Origin: WHTK01 sp965197795
GTDB lineage: Bacteria; Chloroflexota; Dehalococcoidia; DSTF01; WHTK01
Assembly: GCA_965197795.1 (NCBI GenBank)
Contig: OZ240228.1
Span: 3,038,001-3,102,000 of the forward strand
Direction of reading: 5' to 3'
DNA: 64,000 nucleotides
Part shown: positions 9,179 through 17,460 of the stretch, in pieces
Numbering within the stretch: the stretch's first letter is position 1
How the letters are laid out: the number at the start of each line of letters is the position of its first letter
Program-made: the position numbers and the translations under genes
The notes under the pieces: model-generated
What the model was told of the DNA's origin: nothing
The model's input: only the letters and a program-made list of their open reading frames with translations
Database searches by the model: none

Positions 9179-9922
9179 CTAGCGGCCCGCGCCTCCGCTC
9201 TTGGTGCCGGTGTGGATGTTGGCAACACCGAACATCAGCCGGTGCACCTCGATATCGCAGAGACCGGCATCTAGCATGCAGCGGCTGATCTCCTCGACGC
9301 CCTCGAAGCTATCGACCGAGCGTGGCAGGTACTCGTAGGCGGAGCGGTCGCCCGAGAGCAGGCCGCCTACGAGCGGCGAAACCTTGTGGAAATAGAAATC
9401 GAAGAGGTGGCGAAAGCCCCAGAGGCGTGGCCGGTTAAGCTCCAAGAACACGACGCGACCCTGCGACTGCAGTACCCGTGTCATCTCGCGGAAAGCGCCG
9501 GTGAGATTCGGTACATTGCGGCCGCCGAATGCCATCGTGACGGCGCGGAAGGTCTCGTCGGCGTACGGCAGGCGCATGGCGTCGCCCTCATGGTGATCGA
9601 CGCGTTTCTCGTGGCGCCTGGTGCTCTTGGCGTGGCCCAGGAGGAGCATCTCACGCGTGATGTCGAGGCCGATCACGAGGCCGTTGCTGCCGACCTTCTT
9701 CGCCAGCTCGAAGGCGAGGTCTCCGGTGCCGCTGGCGACGTCGAGAGCGCGGTCTCCGGGGCGGAGGTTGCACTTGAGGGTTGCGAGCCTGCGCCAGCCG
9801 CCATCCATGCCTAGCGAGAGCAGGCGGTTCATCAGGTCGTAGCGGGGTGCGATGCGGCCGAACATGGCGGCGACGACATGCGGGTCGCCGTGCGGCAGCT
9901 CAGGGGCGCTGGTTTGGGTCAC
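9179..9922 (-). CDS. menG: demethylmenaquinone methyltransferase (UbiE/MenG family)
   Basis: Final C-methylation step of menaquinone synthesis. The 247-aa SAM methyltransferase carries MFGRIAPRYDLMN near the N-terminus, motif I ALDVASGTGDLAFEL, and MAFGGRNV, all diagnostic of UbiE/MenG. The GTG start at 9922 is fixed by TACACT exactly six bases upstream (leaderless pattern); a longer open frame continues upstream without support. Consistent with a menaquinone pool serving the complex I encoded at the window end. Confidence 0.93.
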   Translation of the reverse strand: MTQTSAPELPHGDPHVVAAMFGRIAPRYDLMNRLLSLGMDGGWRRLATLKCNLRPGDRALDVASGTGDLAFELAKKVGSNGLVIGLDITREMLLLGHAKSTRRHEKRVDHHEGDAMRLPYADETFRAVTMAFGGRNVPNLTGAFREMTRVLQSQGRVVFLELNRPRLWGFRHLFDFYFHKVSPLVGGLLSGDRSAYEYLPRSVDSFEGVEEISRCMLDAGLCDIEVHRLMFGVANIHTGTKSGGAGR

Positions 9923-9928
9923 CGAGCC

Positions 9929-9934
9929 AGTGTA
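9929..9934 (-). promoter_or_regulatory. -10 box of leaderless menG transcript
   Basis: Minus strand TACACT, spacer ggctcg, then GTG of menG. It resolves an otherwise ambiguous start codon. Confidence 0.6.
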
Positions 9935-9942
9935 CCAGCCGG

Positions 9943-10809
9943 CTAGTCGAAGAAACCTCGGCCCATCGCCGCGAGAATCCAGTCCGCCAGCGCAATCGGC
10001 CGGTCGATGTGAATGTCGTGTGGGGCGCCTTCGAAGTGCTTCACCTCGGCGCGTGGCATTCGGGCGGCCGCATTCGCTGCGCTGTCGCGACTGGTGCGTT
10101 TCTGTTCTGGGTTGCTTGGGTCGGCCACCGCAATCAAGACTCCGGCGCTGACTCGCTCGAACAAGGGAGACGGCGGTTCGTCCCACATCGCGCGCAGGAT
10201 CGCCATGTGACGGTCCAGGCTCAGCCAGGGACGGATCGTACCGTCGTCCAGCGTCTCGTAATTTCCCATCTGCATCTCGATCTGCAAATCGTCCCACTCG
10301 GGATGATGGGTGCGAAAGCGGTCGATCATCCCGGGGCGTGGGGTTCCGAGCAGGTTCGGTGGGCGCAAGCGCTCCGAGATCTCGTCCCACGTGGCGCCAC
10401 CCGGTCCGGAGAGGTCGGCGAAACCGCCATCGACGAGCACCAGGCCGCTGGCAACGTCTGCCTGGCGCGCGGCGAAGTGGAGCACGACGTTACCGCCCCA
10501 GGATTGCCCGGCGAGAATCGGCCGTCGCAGCTCCAGGGACTCGATCAGCGCGCGCAGGTCGGAGGTGATCTGTGCGAAGTCGTAACCGGTGCTGGGCTTG
10601 TCGCTGAGGCCGTGGCCGCGCTGGTCGATGGCGACGACGTGGTGGCCGGCGGCGTTCAAGCGTTGCGCCACGCCGTCCCAGGTCCGGGCATTGGACGCAA
10701 GCCCGTGCACCAGCAGGAAGGGCCGCTCCCGTCCGGGCCGCTCCCGGATCGACAGCTGAAGCTCTCCGGCCGGGACCCGACGCACAACGGGCGTCAACGT
10801 CTGCGCCAA
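9943..10809 (-). CDS. alpha/beta hydrolase
   Basis: The 288-aa hydrolase has an HGLASNARTW oxyanion region, a GQSWGG nucleophile elbow (Ser near residue 103) and a late His in GAPHDIHID. It resembles the epoxide hydrolase/haloalkane dehalogenase-like group of small-molecule hydrolases; substrate unknown. The start is uncertain: TTG at 10809 overlaps the preceding gene by 16 bases, and TTG or GTG codons within the next ten residues are alternatives. No signal peptide. Confidence 0.78.
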   Translation of the reverse strand: MAQTLTPVVRRVPAGELQLSIRERPGRERPFLLVHGLASNARTWDGVAQRLNAAGHHVVAIDQRGHGLSDKPSTGYDFAQITSDLRALIESLELRRPILAGQSWGGNVVLHFAARQADVASGLVLVDGGFADLSGPGGATWDEISERLRPPNLLGTPRPGMIDRFRTHHPEWDDLQIEMQMGNYETLDDGTIRPWLSLDRHMAILRAMWDEPPSPLFERVSAGVLIAVADPSNPEQKRTSRDSAANAAARMPRAEVKHFEGAPHDIHIDRPIALADWILAAMGRGFFD

Positions 10810-11933
10810 CGCGCCCCGTCCGGCGTGTCGCCGACTTCGAAGCCCAGCTCCTCGAGCAGGTCGCGGGCTTTGTCCGCCATGTCGTATCGTTTGGCGCCGC
10901 GCAGCGCTTCGCGCAGCTCCAAAACGAGATCGAGCAGCTGGTCCGTCTCCGCGTTAGCGCCGTCAGACCGGCTCGGCAGCGCTTTGAGGCGCGCCAGAAG
11001 GTCGACCTTCTCATTGCCGGTTAGCGCTTGCAGGTTTTCGATGTGCCGCGTCAGCTCACTCAGGGCGTCGCCGTCAGCCGCTTCGTCGCTGTGTTCGTAA
11101 CCAGAGATCACCTCGGTGGCACTGAAAGTAGGCACGACTTCGCGCTGGCCGGAGCGAAAGGCTTCGAACGGGAGCTCCTTACCGGCTTCGTAGCGCGTCA
11201 CGCCGGATTCACCGATCAGCGTGATGGCTCCCTGCCCGTCGACGCTGGCGGTGCGTGTGTTGGGGTCGAAGCAGACGCAGGTGTAAGCGTCGATGCCGAG
11301 GATGGTTACCTCTGAGGGCAGCCTTTCCTGGAGCAGGTCGAAACGCTGGGCGCCCATGTAGCAAAAGCGCGAGTCGTAGTTCTCGCCGCCGGAGCTGTCG
11401 TCGAAGTGCGGCACGATGGCGAGTTGCAGCCCGAATTGGGACAGGACGTCCAGGCCATCGGACCAGTAGGGGTCCTCCCCGGCCTTGTAGACCTCATAGA
11501 CAGGCAGGGCGTATCGGCCGAGCACGATCGACGCGGCGCTGGCAAAAAGCAGGTCGGCGCCAGCGGCGAAGCTGTCGATGACTGCCTGCCACACCGGCGA
11601 GTCGCGCCACTGGCGAATCGCGTAGGTGGGGCTACCCGGTCCGGCGAAGATCATGTTGGCTCCACGAATCGCGGCAACCGTGGCCGCAACTTCGGGCGTC
11701 GAGGCCAGGTCGCGGTGGCGGTAGGAGGCGATCTCGAGGTTCGTCTGCAGATGATGGGCGTAGTATTCGACCGCCTTGACGCTAATCGCGTCAGCGTTGG
11801 TCTCGAAGCCGGCGGTGGTGTCGAGAAAGACGGCGCGTGGCGGCACGCCGAGGCGGTTGATCGCGGCGCGGTGGACGGAACTCATGGCGGCCATGAGCTC
11901 GCCGGCGCCTACCAGTGTGATGCGGCCTGTCAT
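10794..11933 (-). CDS. peptidase S51-like protein with CysS/YqeB-type C-terminal domain
   Basis: The 379-aa two-part protein. Residues about 1-260 resemble the peptidase S51/cyanophycinase class I glutaminase-like fold (LVGAGELMAAM start, AGPGSPTYAIRQW, and FASAASIVLG at the nucleophile position). Residues about 300-379 form a helical domain ending DTPDGARWR, which closely resembles the C-terminal end of cysteinyl-tRNA synthetases. At the expected Ser nucleophile the sequence reads SAAS, so activity is uncertain. ATG at 11933; a possible -10 (TAGAAT) lies 24 bases upstream with GGCGGGG as a candidate ribosome site. Confidence 0.65.
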   Translation of the reverse strand: MTGRITLVGAGELMAAMSSVHRAAINRLGVPPRAVFLDTTAGFETNADAISVKAVEYYAHHLQTNLEIASYRHRDLASTPEVAATVAAIRGANMIFAGPGSPTYAIRQWRDSPVWQAVIDSFAAGADLLFASAASIVLGRYALPVYEVYKAGEDPYWSDGLDVLSQFGLQLAIVPHFDDSSGGENYDSRFCYMGAQRFDLLQERLPSEVTILGIDAYTCVCFDPNTRTASVDGQGAITLIGESGVTRYEAGKELPFEAFRSGQREVVPTFSATEVISGYEHSDEAADGDALSELTRHIENLQALTGNEKVDLLARLKALPSRSDGANAETDQLLDLVLELREALRGAKRYDMADKARDLLEELGFEVGDTPDGARWRRR

Positions 11934-11983
11934 GTCTGCCCCGCCTGTGGCTCGGCGATTCTAGCGCCTACCAGGAGACAAAT

Positions 11984-12016
11984 AAACAGACCGCCTCCGA
12001 ATGGGGCGGTCTGTTT
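11984..12016 (-). terminator. rho-independent terminator after the permease pair
   Basis: Perfect 12-bp inverted repeat (arms 11984-11995 and 12005-12016, core AAACAGACCGCC) with a nine-base loop. On the minus strand it is followed by a T-rich run (tttattt). It ends the permease transcript and insulates the S51-like gene. Confidence 0.85.
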
Positions 12017-12038
12017 GACTGCGTTTGCGGCGTTGCGT

Positions 12039-13040
12039 TTAGCGGCTGCCCCGCAGCCGCGGGTCCAGGACGTCGCGCAGGGCGTCTCCAAACAGGTTGA
12101 AGGAGAACACCAGGATACCGATCGCGATCCCGGGGTAGATGGCCAGACCAGGATGGGTGCGCATGTACTCGCGGCCCTCGAGACTAAGCATCTGGCCCCA
12201 GGACGGGAAGGGAGGCGGCAGGCCATAACCGAGGAAGCTCAGCGTGGCTTCCACCAGCACCATGAGGCCCAGGAGGAACGTCGCGTTAAGGATGATCAGG
12301 TGGAAGGTGTTGGGCAGCACGTAGCGCGTCATGATGCGCCGGTCGCTGGCGCCAACCACCCTGGCAGCCTCGATGAACGGCGTTGCCATGATCGACAGCG
12401 TCTGGCCGCGGATGATGCGCGACTGAGTCGGTCCGAAAACGGCGCCCAGTACGCCGATGATGATCCAGAGGCCCGGTTGGAAGATACCGAGGATGACGAT
12501 GAAGACCACAAGGGATGGTAAGGCCTGGAACGCATCGACAATTCTAAAGAAGAACTTATCGATCCAACCCATATAGAAGCCGCTGACGATCCCTATGAAG
12601 GCGCCGATCCCCACGGCGATGAAGGTTGCGCCGAAGGCGACCATGACGGCGACGCGGGCGCCGTAGAAGAGGCGACTAAAAATATCGCGGCCAAGGGCGT
12701 CTGTGCCGAGCAGGTGGCTGCCACTCGAGCCCTCGAGTCGTGACCGCAGGTTCTGTTTCTCGAACGAGTAGAGGAAAGGGAAGGCGCCCACCAGCTCGTC
12801 CGCCAGGTACGGTACGGGTGACTCTGCGATACCTGCGACGCGCGAGAGCTTGTTCGCCGTTTCGGGAATCGCATCTCCGACAAAGAAGAAGAAAACAACG
12901 ACGACACCACACACAAAGCCAAGCGGCTTTCTGCGGGCGAAGTGTAGGAGTCCTCCCCAAATCCCCGCGATGCCGGATCGGCTTTCTGCGGCCTCCCAAT
13001 TCTCTGCGGCGCTGAGACTGCCGACTTCTTCTGTTGCCAT
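12039..13040 (-). CDS. ABC transporter permease, DppC/OppC type
   Basis: Inner-membrane permease of a peptide/nickel-type importer. The 333-aa protein has an extended N-terminus with one membrane segment (about 43-63), as in OppC_N. A core of five or six helices follows, with the EAA-type loop EAARVVGASDRRIMTRYVLPN around residues 225-245. GGAGGGGAAGAG precedes the ATG, 25 bases after the upstream permease stop. It has a periplasmic-side insert after the first helix. No solute-binding protein or ATPase gene lies nearby. Confidence 0.88.
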   Translation of the reverse strand: MATEEVGSLSAAENWEAAESRSGIAGIWGGLLHFARRKPLGFVCGVVVVFFFFVGDAIPETANKLSRVAGIAESPVPYLADELVGAFPFLYSFEKQNLRSRLEGSSGSHLLGTDALGRDIFSRLFYGARVAVMVAFGATFIAVGIGAFIGIVSGFYMGWIDKFFFRIVDAFQALPSLVVFIVILGIFQPGLWIIIGVLGAVFGPTQSRIIRGQTLSIMATPFIEAARVVGASDRRIMTRYVLPNTFHLIILNATFLLGLMVLVEATLSFLGYGLPPPFPSWGQMLSLEGREYMRTHPGLAIYPGIAIGILVFSFNLFGDALRDVLDPRLRGSR

Positions 13041-13065
13041 CTTCTCTTCCCCTCCAGCCCTGCGC

Positions 13066-14049
13066 CTAATCGAACCTGATCCGGGGATCGAGGAGCGCGT
13101 ACGTGATATCGGTCAAGATAACCGACAGCACCAGCACGACGCTGAATACGAACACCAGACCCTGGATGACAGGATAGTCGTAATTACCCACGGCATTGAC
13201 GAGATAGCGTCCCATGCCCGGGATGATGAAGATCTGCTCGAAGATCACGGTGCCGGCGATGATATTGGGGAGCAGCACCACGCCGATAAGCGTCACAACG
13301 GGGATCAGGCCGTTGCGAAGCGCGTGTTTGTATAAAACCGTATTCTGACTCAACCCCTTGGCGTGCGCGGTTCTGATGTAGTCCTGGCGCAGCACCTCCA
13401 GCATCTGGGTACGCGTCAGGCGGATCAGGCTGCCGCTGGGCGTCAGGCCGATGATAGCGGCCGGCAGAAGCATAATCTCCAGGTGCGCGATCGGGTCGTC
13501 ATAGATGTACTCGAAGTTGATCGGTGGCGCCCAGTTGAACCAGATGGAGCCGAAGGTGATGACCAGCACTGCGATCCAGAAGTTGGGCAGCGCAGCCAGC
13601 ATAATCGCGATGCTGCGCAGGCCGTAGTCAGCGAACTGGTCCTGGCGCAACGCCGAGTAGACGCCCATAGGAACCGAGACAGCGACGCCGGCGACGAGGC
13701 CCCAGACGCCGAGTTCGATGCTGACGGGAACTCGCTTCTGCAGCTCACTGAGGACGGAGCGGCCGCTGTGCAGCGACTCACCCAGGTCACCCTGGAGCAA
13801 TCCGGTTGGTCCACCCCCGAACCAGGAGACGCCCATCCAGTCGAAATACTGGGTCCAGAGGGAGCCTGAAATGCCCAGCTCCCGCTCCAGCGCTGTACGC
13901 AGGTTCGGGTCATTGCTGGCGTACTCACCGATGATCAGGTCGATAACGTCGGCGGGCAGGAAGACCCGGAGCATCAGGAAGATCAGAATCGTGATGATCA
14001 ACAGCGTGGGTATAGTCAAAATCAGCCGTTGTGCGATGTACTTCTGCAC
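13066..14049 (-). CDS. ABC transporter permease, DppB/OppB type
   Basis: The 327-aa partner of the downstream DppC-type permease. It has an N-terminal helix (about 8-30) typical of OppB and a long extracellular loop with TALERELGISGSLWTQYFDW. The usual core carries the motif RTAHAKGLSQNTVLYKHALRN, the ATPase-contact EAA loop. GTG start with GGAGG ten bases upstream. Likely imports oligopeptides or similar solutes with unlinked binding protein and ATPases. Confidence 0.88.
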   Translation of the reverse strand: MQKYIAQRLILTIPTLLIITILIFLMLRVFLPADVIDLIIGEYASNDPNLRTALERELGISGSLWTQYFDWMGVSWFGGGPTGLLQGDLGESLHSGRSVLSELQKRVPVSIELGVWGLVAGVAVSVPMGVYSALRQDQFADYGLRSIAIMLAALPNFWIAVLVITFGSIWFNWAPPINFEYIYDDPIAHLEIMLLPAAIIGLTPSGSLIRLTRTQMLEVLRQDYIRTAHAKGLSQNTVLYKHALRNGLIPVVTLIGVVLLPNIIAGTVIFEQIFIIPGMGRYLVNAVGNYDYPVIQGLVFVFSVVLVLSVILTDITYALLDPRIRFD

Positions 14050-14251
14050 TCCCCACTAACCTCCGTCTTCAACTTCTCCCGGCAGAAGCGGCCGGCAGAT
14101 CAACGCATCAGCGCATCTTCGTACTAACGAATACGATGCCAACGCGACAACAGATTGCCCCGCGCACCGAATCGGCGCGAGCCCAGCAACCGCTACGGGC
14201 GCTGTCAAGGTCTCGATACTAGCATGATTCAAGCTCGAGCCGACGATTGGC
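14050..14251. other. intergenic region between permease and peroxiredoxin genes
   Basis: About 200 bases without a supported gene. It contains a minus-strand TTGACA (14203-14208) upstream of the permease pair but no good -10 at 16-18 bases, and a short inverted repeat TTCG/CGAA near 14120. Nothing else seen. Confidence 0.4.
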
Positions 14252-14710
14252 CTAGATAGCGGCCAATGCTTTGGAATAGGCCGCATGGTCGCGAGCTTCG
14301 CCGAGAGCGCCAGACTGGATGATTTCGCGTACGACGCCGTTGGCATCCACGATGTAGCTGGCTCGCATCGCGATGCCTAGCTGGTCGTTGAAGCAGCCAT
14401 ACGCCTGTGCTATCGCGCCGTGAGGCCAGAAGTCGGACAGGACCGGGAAGGGGAGCTTGTTCTGCTCAGCCCAGACGCCCAGCAGCGGCCGCGCGTGGCA
14501 GGTGATGATCACAACCTTCGATCCGTCGGCGCTCAGGGTTGCGTAGTCGTCTCGCATCGCGCAGGCTTCGCCGTCGCAAATACCGGTTTGGGGAAACGGA
14601 AGGAAAGCAACGATGAGTTTGCTGGCCTTGAAGTCTGAAAGGGAGACGTCGTTGTTCTGCGTGTCCTTCAGGGCGAAGTCGGGCGCGGGCTGGCCTACGG
14701 TGGCAGGCAT
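14252..14710 (-). CDS. peroxiredoxin (AhpE-like, AhpC/TSA family)
   Basis: Thiol peroxidase reducing H2O2 and organic hydroperoxides. The 152-aa protein has the PxxxTxxC active site as PFPQTGIC (peroxidatic Cys near residue 45) and a second Cys in GEACAMRDD, the usual spacing for a resolving or structural Cys. Cytoplasmic. GGAGG upstream of ATG supports the start. Monocistronic, divergent from uppP. Confidence 0.87.
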   Translation of the reverse strand: MPATVGQPAPDFALKDTQNNDVSLSDFKASKLIVAFLPFPQTGICDGEACAMRDDYATLSADGSKVVIITCHARPLLGVWAEQNKLPFPVLSDFWPHGAIAQAYGCFNDQLGIAMRASYIVDANGVVREIIQSGALGEARDHAAYSKALAAI

Positions 14711-14827
14711 GGTCTACTCCTCCAGGTTAGCTAGTCACGGGGCGCAGAGAGCGTGTCACACTTTATTCGCCCACGCAATCACTCGGTGGCAGGTCCAGAT
14801 GCGCTTGTTGCCCGACGAATTCGCGGC

Positions 14828-14833
14828 TACGGT
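14828..14833 (+). promoter_or_regulatory. -10 box of leaderless uppP transcript
   Basis: TACGGT, spacer tagcgt, then GTG of uppP. Same geometry as the other leaderless starts. Confidence 0.5.
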
Positions 14834-14839
14834 TAGCGT

Positions 14840-15667
14840 GTGGGCGAACTGCTGGAAGCGCTGGTCCTCGGCATCGTCCAGGGCTTGACCGAGTTCTTGC
14901 CGATTTCGTCCACGGGTCACCTGATCCTGGCTCAAGAAGTCCTCGGGATCTCGGAGGATCAGTTCGGCCTGCAATTCGACGCCGCGATCCATCTGGGCAC
15001 ACTGGCGGCCGTTCTCGTCTACTTTCGCGACGCCGTGCGGCGTCTCGTCGTCGCCTGGTTCGCGAGCCTGAAAACGCGTGACTGGCGTGCATCTCCCGAT
15101 TCGACCCTGGCCTGGCTGCTGATCATCGGCACGATTCCGGCTGCCGTGGCGGGAGTGCTGATCAAGGACACCGCTGAATCTGAGCTGCGCGACCCAGCGC
15201 TCGTCGGCGCGATGCTGCTGGTGTTCTGCCTGCCGATGCTGCTGGCTGAATATCGTGGACCCGGTCAGCGTGGCGTAACCAGCGGCGGGATCAGGGACGC
15301 GGTTCTGCTCGGCGTTGCGCAAAGCGTTGCGCTGATCCCGGGTGTGTCGCGCTCCGGAATAACTATCTCGGCCGGGATGATGGCGGGCTTTCGGCGAGAG
15401 GAGGCGGCGACCTTCGCCTTCCTGCTGTCGGTGCCGGTTATCACGGGCGCGGGAGGTAAGCAACTCTTCGATGCGCTGCGAGGCGACGAGGTCGGGGCTG
15501 GCGCCGATGTCTACGCCGTGGGATTGCTGGCCGCGGCTGTCGTCGGATACGCCGCGGTGACGTTCCTCATGCGTTTCTTGCGTGTGCGGTCTCTGCTGGC
15601 GTTTGTCGCTTACCGCGTCGTGTTGGGCGTGACCGTACTGGGGCTCGTGGCGGCCGGCGCGCTCTAG
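14840..15667 (+). CDS. uppP: undecaprenyl-diphosphatase (BacA/UppP)
   Basis: Membrane phosphatase recycling undecaprenyl pyrophosphate for peptidoglycan precursor transport. The 275-aa protein shows both family motifs: LTEFLPISSTGHL near residues 16-28 and GVSRSGITISAGM near 170-182. About eight hydrophobic segments. GTG start set by the TANNNT box six bases upstream. Its TAG stop shares CTAG with the stop of the convergent HAD gene. Confidence 0.95.
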   Translation: MGELLEALVLGIVQGLTEFLPISSTGHLILAQEVLGISEDQFGLQFDAAIHLGTLAAVLVYFRDAVRRLVVAWFASLKTRDWRASPDSTLAWLLIIGTIPAAVAGVLIKDTAESELRDPALVGAMLLVFCLPMLLAEYRGPGQRGVTSGGIRDAVLLGVAQSVALIPGVSRSGITISAGMMAGFRREEAATFAFLLSVPVITGAGGKQLFDALRGDEVGAGADVYAVGLLAAAVVGYAAVTFLMRFLRVRSLLAFVAYRVVLGVTVLGLVAAGAL

Positions 15668-16428
15668 CTGCCTCGCAGCATGGCATCGATCACGCCGGGC
15701 AGCTCGGCGAGGTGCTTGATCACGGCGTCAGGCTGTACGGGCGATTCGGAAGGGTCCTCCTGACGGTACTGCTGGGTCAGGACGGTCCGCATTCCGACGG
15801 CCGAGGGACCCTGCACATCGGCGTCCAGGCGGTCGCCGACGAAGATCGCCTCATCTGCCGCGGCGCCGGTTAGTCGCAGCGCCTCTTGATAGATCGATGG
15901 GTGTGGCTTGCGCCAGCCGAACTCGCACGAGGAAACGGTCAGGTCCAGGTGCTGGCCCAGGCCACGTTCGTCCATGATGCGGTTGAGTGTCGCGGCACCC
16001 ATAAATGCGTTGGAGACGCAAGCTAAACGCACGCCGAGGCTGCGCAGCTCTCCCAACGCTTCTTTCATGCCGGTCTCCGGCGGCAGCGCACGCGCCGTGC
16101 CGACGCTGACCTCGAGCAGCTCGTTGGTAAACGTCACCAGGGCGTCCGGCGGCGGATCGACGTCCAACTTGCGTAGAGCCGTCAGGACGTACTCGATAGT
16201 CGGCGGTTGCTGGACTTTCTCGGGCTCGATGCGCCAGACGTTCTCCCACTCCGCGAAGTAGTGCTCGACAGCATCGATCAGCGCCTCGACCGGCGGTACG
16301 TCGGGCGCAGCGCGTACGAGCGCCTCGCGGCCCTTCATGTAGCAATCGTGCAGGGAGGCTGGATCTTCTGCGGGTGAGCTCCAGAGCGTGCTGCCGATGT
16401 CGAAGAGCACAACGCGTGGTTTGGCCAT
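15664..16428 (-). CDS. HAD-superfamily hydrolase
   Basis: The 254-aa protein has HAD motif I as LFDIGSTLW, motif II VSNAF, Lys in RKPHPSIY and motif IV IFVGDRLDAD. The second Asp of motif I (DxD) is replaced by Gly, which in many HAD members goes with altered or reduced phosphatase chemistry, so activity is uncertain. ATG lies six bases after TAGACT. Convergent with uppP through a shared CTAG. Confidence 0.82.
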   Translation of the reverse strand: MAKPRVVLFDIGSTLWSSPAEDPASLHDCYMKGREALVRAAPDVPPVEALIDAVEHYFAEWENVWRIEPEKVQQPPTIEYVLTALRKLDVDPPPDALVTFTNELLEVSVGTARALPPETGMKEALGELRSLGVRLACVSNAFMGAATLNRIMDERGLGQHLDLTVSSCEFGWRKPHPSIYQEALRLTGAAADEAIFVGDRLDADVQGPSAVGMRTVLTQQYRQEDPSESPVQPDAVIKHLAELPGVIDAMLRGS

Positions 16429-16434
16429 GGATCG

Positions 16435-16440
16435 AGTCTA
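16435..16440 (-). promoter_or_regulatory. -10 box of leaderless HAD-gene transcript
   Basis: Minus strand TAGACT, spacer cgatcc, then ATG of the HAD gene. Confidence 0.5.
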
Positions 16441-16591
16441 GCAGCGCCGCCTTACGCGAGATAGCGGATCGATTTCACGGAACTTTAATCAGTCCGTAGC
16501 AGTCATGTAATCGAATCCAGATGTGCGGTCGGTAGGCTTCGTGTGATGAAGAGCCGTCGTCTTGGCTGGCGAAGGCAAGGGGAGGTCAGAA

Positions 16592-16759
16592 ATGAAGCAA
16601 CGAAGCGGTCTGAACCTGAGATTGATCGTGAACGCGTGCGCGCGCTGCGGCGGATCGGCTTACCTGGAAGACCCCTACGAGGACGACTGGCGCTGCCTGC
16701 AATGCGCGCGCAGCGTCCCTGCGCCACAAGTTGCCCGTACGCGGCCGACTGCGGCCTGA
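16592..16759 (+). CDS. small zinc-ribbon-like protein
   Basis: The 55-aa product has two CxxC knuckles, CARCGG and CLQC, separated by 15 residues, which fits a rubredoxin/zinc-ribbon fold. The ATG has a strong GGGGAGG six bases upstream, which supports real translation. Unknown function; could be a nucleic-acid or protein-binding zinc finger. Stands alone upstream of the TlpA gene. Confidence 0.65.
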   Translation: MKQRSGLNLRLIVNACARCGGSAYLEDPYEDDWRCLQCARSVPAPQVARTRPTAA

Positions 16760-16772
16760 AGCGCCCTCTTGC

Positions 16773-16778
16773 TAACCT
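16773..16778 (+). promoter_or_regulatory. -10 box with leaderless geometry upstream of tlpA-like gene
   Basis: TAACCT, spacer agaggc, then GTG at 16785 that opens a nine-codon frame ending at the TlpA-like start. Confidence 0.4.
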
Positions 16779-16784
16779 AGAGGC

Positions 16785-16814
16785 GTGAAGCGATCTGTCG
16801 TAGGTGGCTCTTGA
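16785..16814 (+). CDS. putative leader peptide coupled to the TlpA-like gene
   Basis: A nine-codon frame (MKRSVVGGS) begins with a GTG placed exactly six bases after TAACCT. It ends in TGA overlapping the downstream ATG as TGATG. The arrangement would let ribosomes loading on a leaderless message re-initiate on the TlpA-like gene, which itself has no good ribosome-binding site. Inference from geometry only. Confidence 0.35.
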   Translation: MKRSVVGGS

Positions 16815-17455
16815 TGCGGTTGTTGGGCAGCCTGCCGCGTACCGCCTGGGCGATGCTGGTGCTGTCGATCGGCCTGGCCGTGCTCTGGCAAGCAGGCATG
16901 TTTTCCAGTTCAGGCGCCGTCGAGACGACCGATGACGCCGGCCGCGTCGTGCAGCTCCAGCCGGCCGACCTCTCGATCGACACGATCGCAGTTGAGGGAC
17001 ACTCCGTCGGTCTGCGCGAAGGCAACGTCGCGCCGGACTTCGAGTTCTCTGCTTTCGATGGCAGGCGTATCCGCCTATCCGACTTCCGCGGACAGCCCGT
17101 CTTTCTCAACTTCTGGGCCACCTGGTGCGGGCCCTGTCGCGCCGAGATGCCGGTGATGGAGCTCAAGCTGCGCGAGCACGAACCCGATGGGCTTGTCGTT
17201 ATAGGCGTCAACAACGGCGAGCGGATCGAAACGGCCGAGCGCTTCCTCGAGCGGCTCGATGTCGAGTTCACCGCGTACGCCTACGATCCGGAGGCCGAAA
17301 TAGCCAGCCGCTACAACCTGCTCGGCATGCCGACTAGCTTCTTCATCGACGCCGATGGCGTGATCACCGGGGTATACGCGGCGGCGCTGCCGGAATCGCT
17401 CATGGAAAGCGCTATCGTCCAGGCGATCGCCGGTTACGGGGCGCCTGTCGAATAG
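16814..17455 (+). CDS. TlpA/ResA-like membrane-anchored thioredoxin
   Basis: The 213-aa protein has an N-terminal anchor (about residues 7-28), then a linker and a thioredoxin domain with active-site WCGPC in NFWATWCGPCRAEMP. A cis-Pro segment MPTSFFID follows. It acts outside the membrane, probably reducing disulfides such as apocytochrome c or copper-site cysteines. Start: ATG at 16814; TTG at 16811 is in frame and also possible. The first about 65 residues outside the anchor are not family-conserved. Confidence 0.87.
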   Translation: MRLLGSLPRTAWAMLVLSIGLAVLWQAGMFSSSGAVETTDDAGRVVQLQPADLSIDTIAVEGHSVGLREGNVAPDFEFSAFDGRRIRLSDFRGQPVFLNFWATWCGPCRAEMPVMELKLREHEPDGLVVIGVNNGERIETAERFLERLDVEFTAYAYDPEAEIASRYNLLGMPTSFFIDADGVITGVYAAALPESLMESAIVQAIAGYGAPVE

Positions 17456-17460
17456 GCCGG

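Noticed and set aside
9781..11100. Long plus-strand open frame (about 440 codons) opposite the hydrolase and S51-like genes
   Set aside because: Arg/Gly/Ala-rich shadow of GC-rich coding DNA with no recognisable domain; the minus-strand frames carry clear motifs.
14203..14208. Consensus TTGACA upstream of the permease pair
   Set aside because: No acceptable -10 at 16-18 bases (the sequence reads TGGGCT), so not called a promoter.
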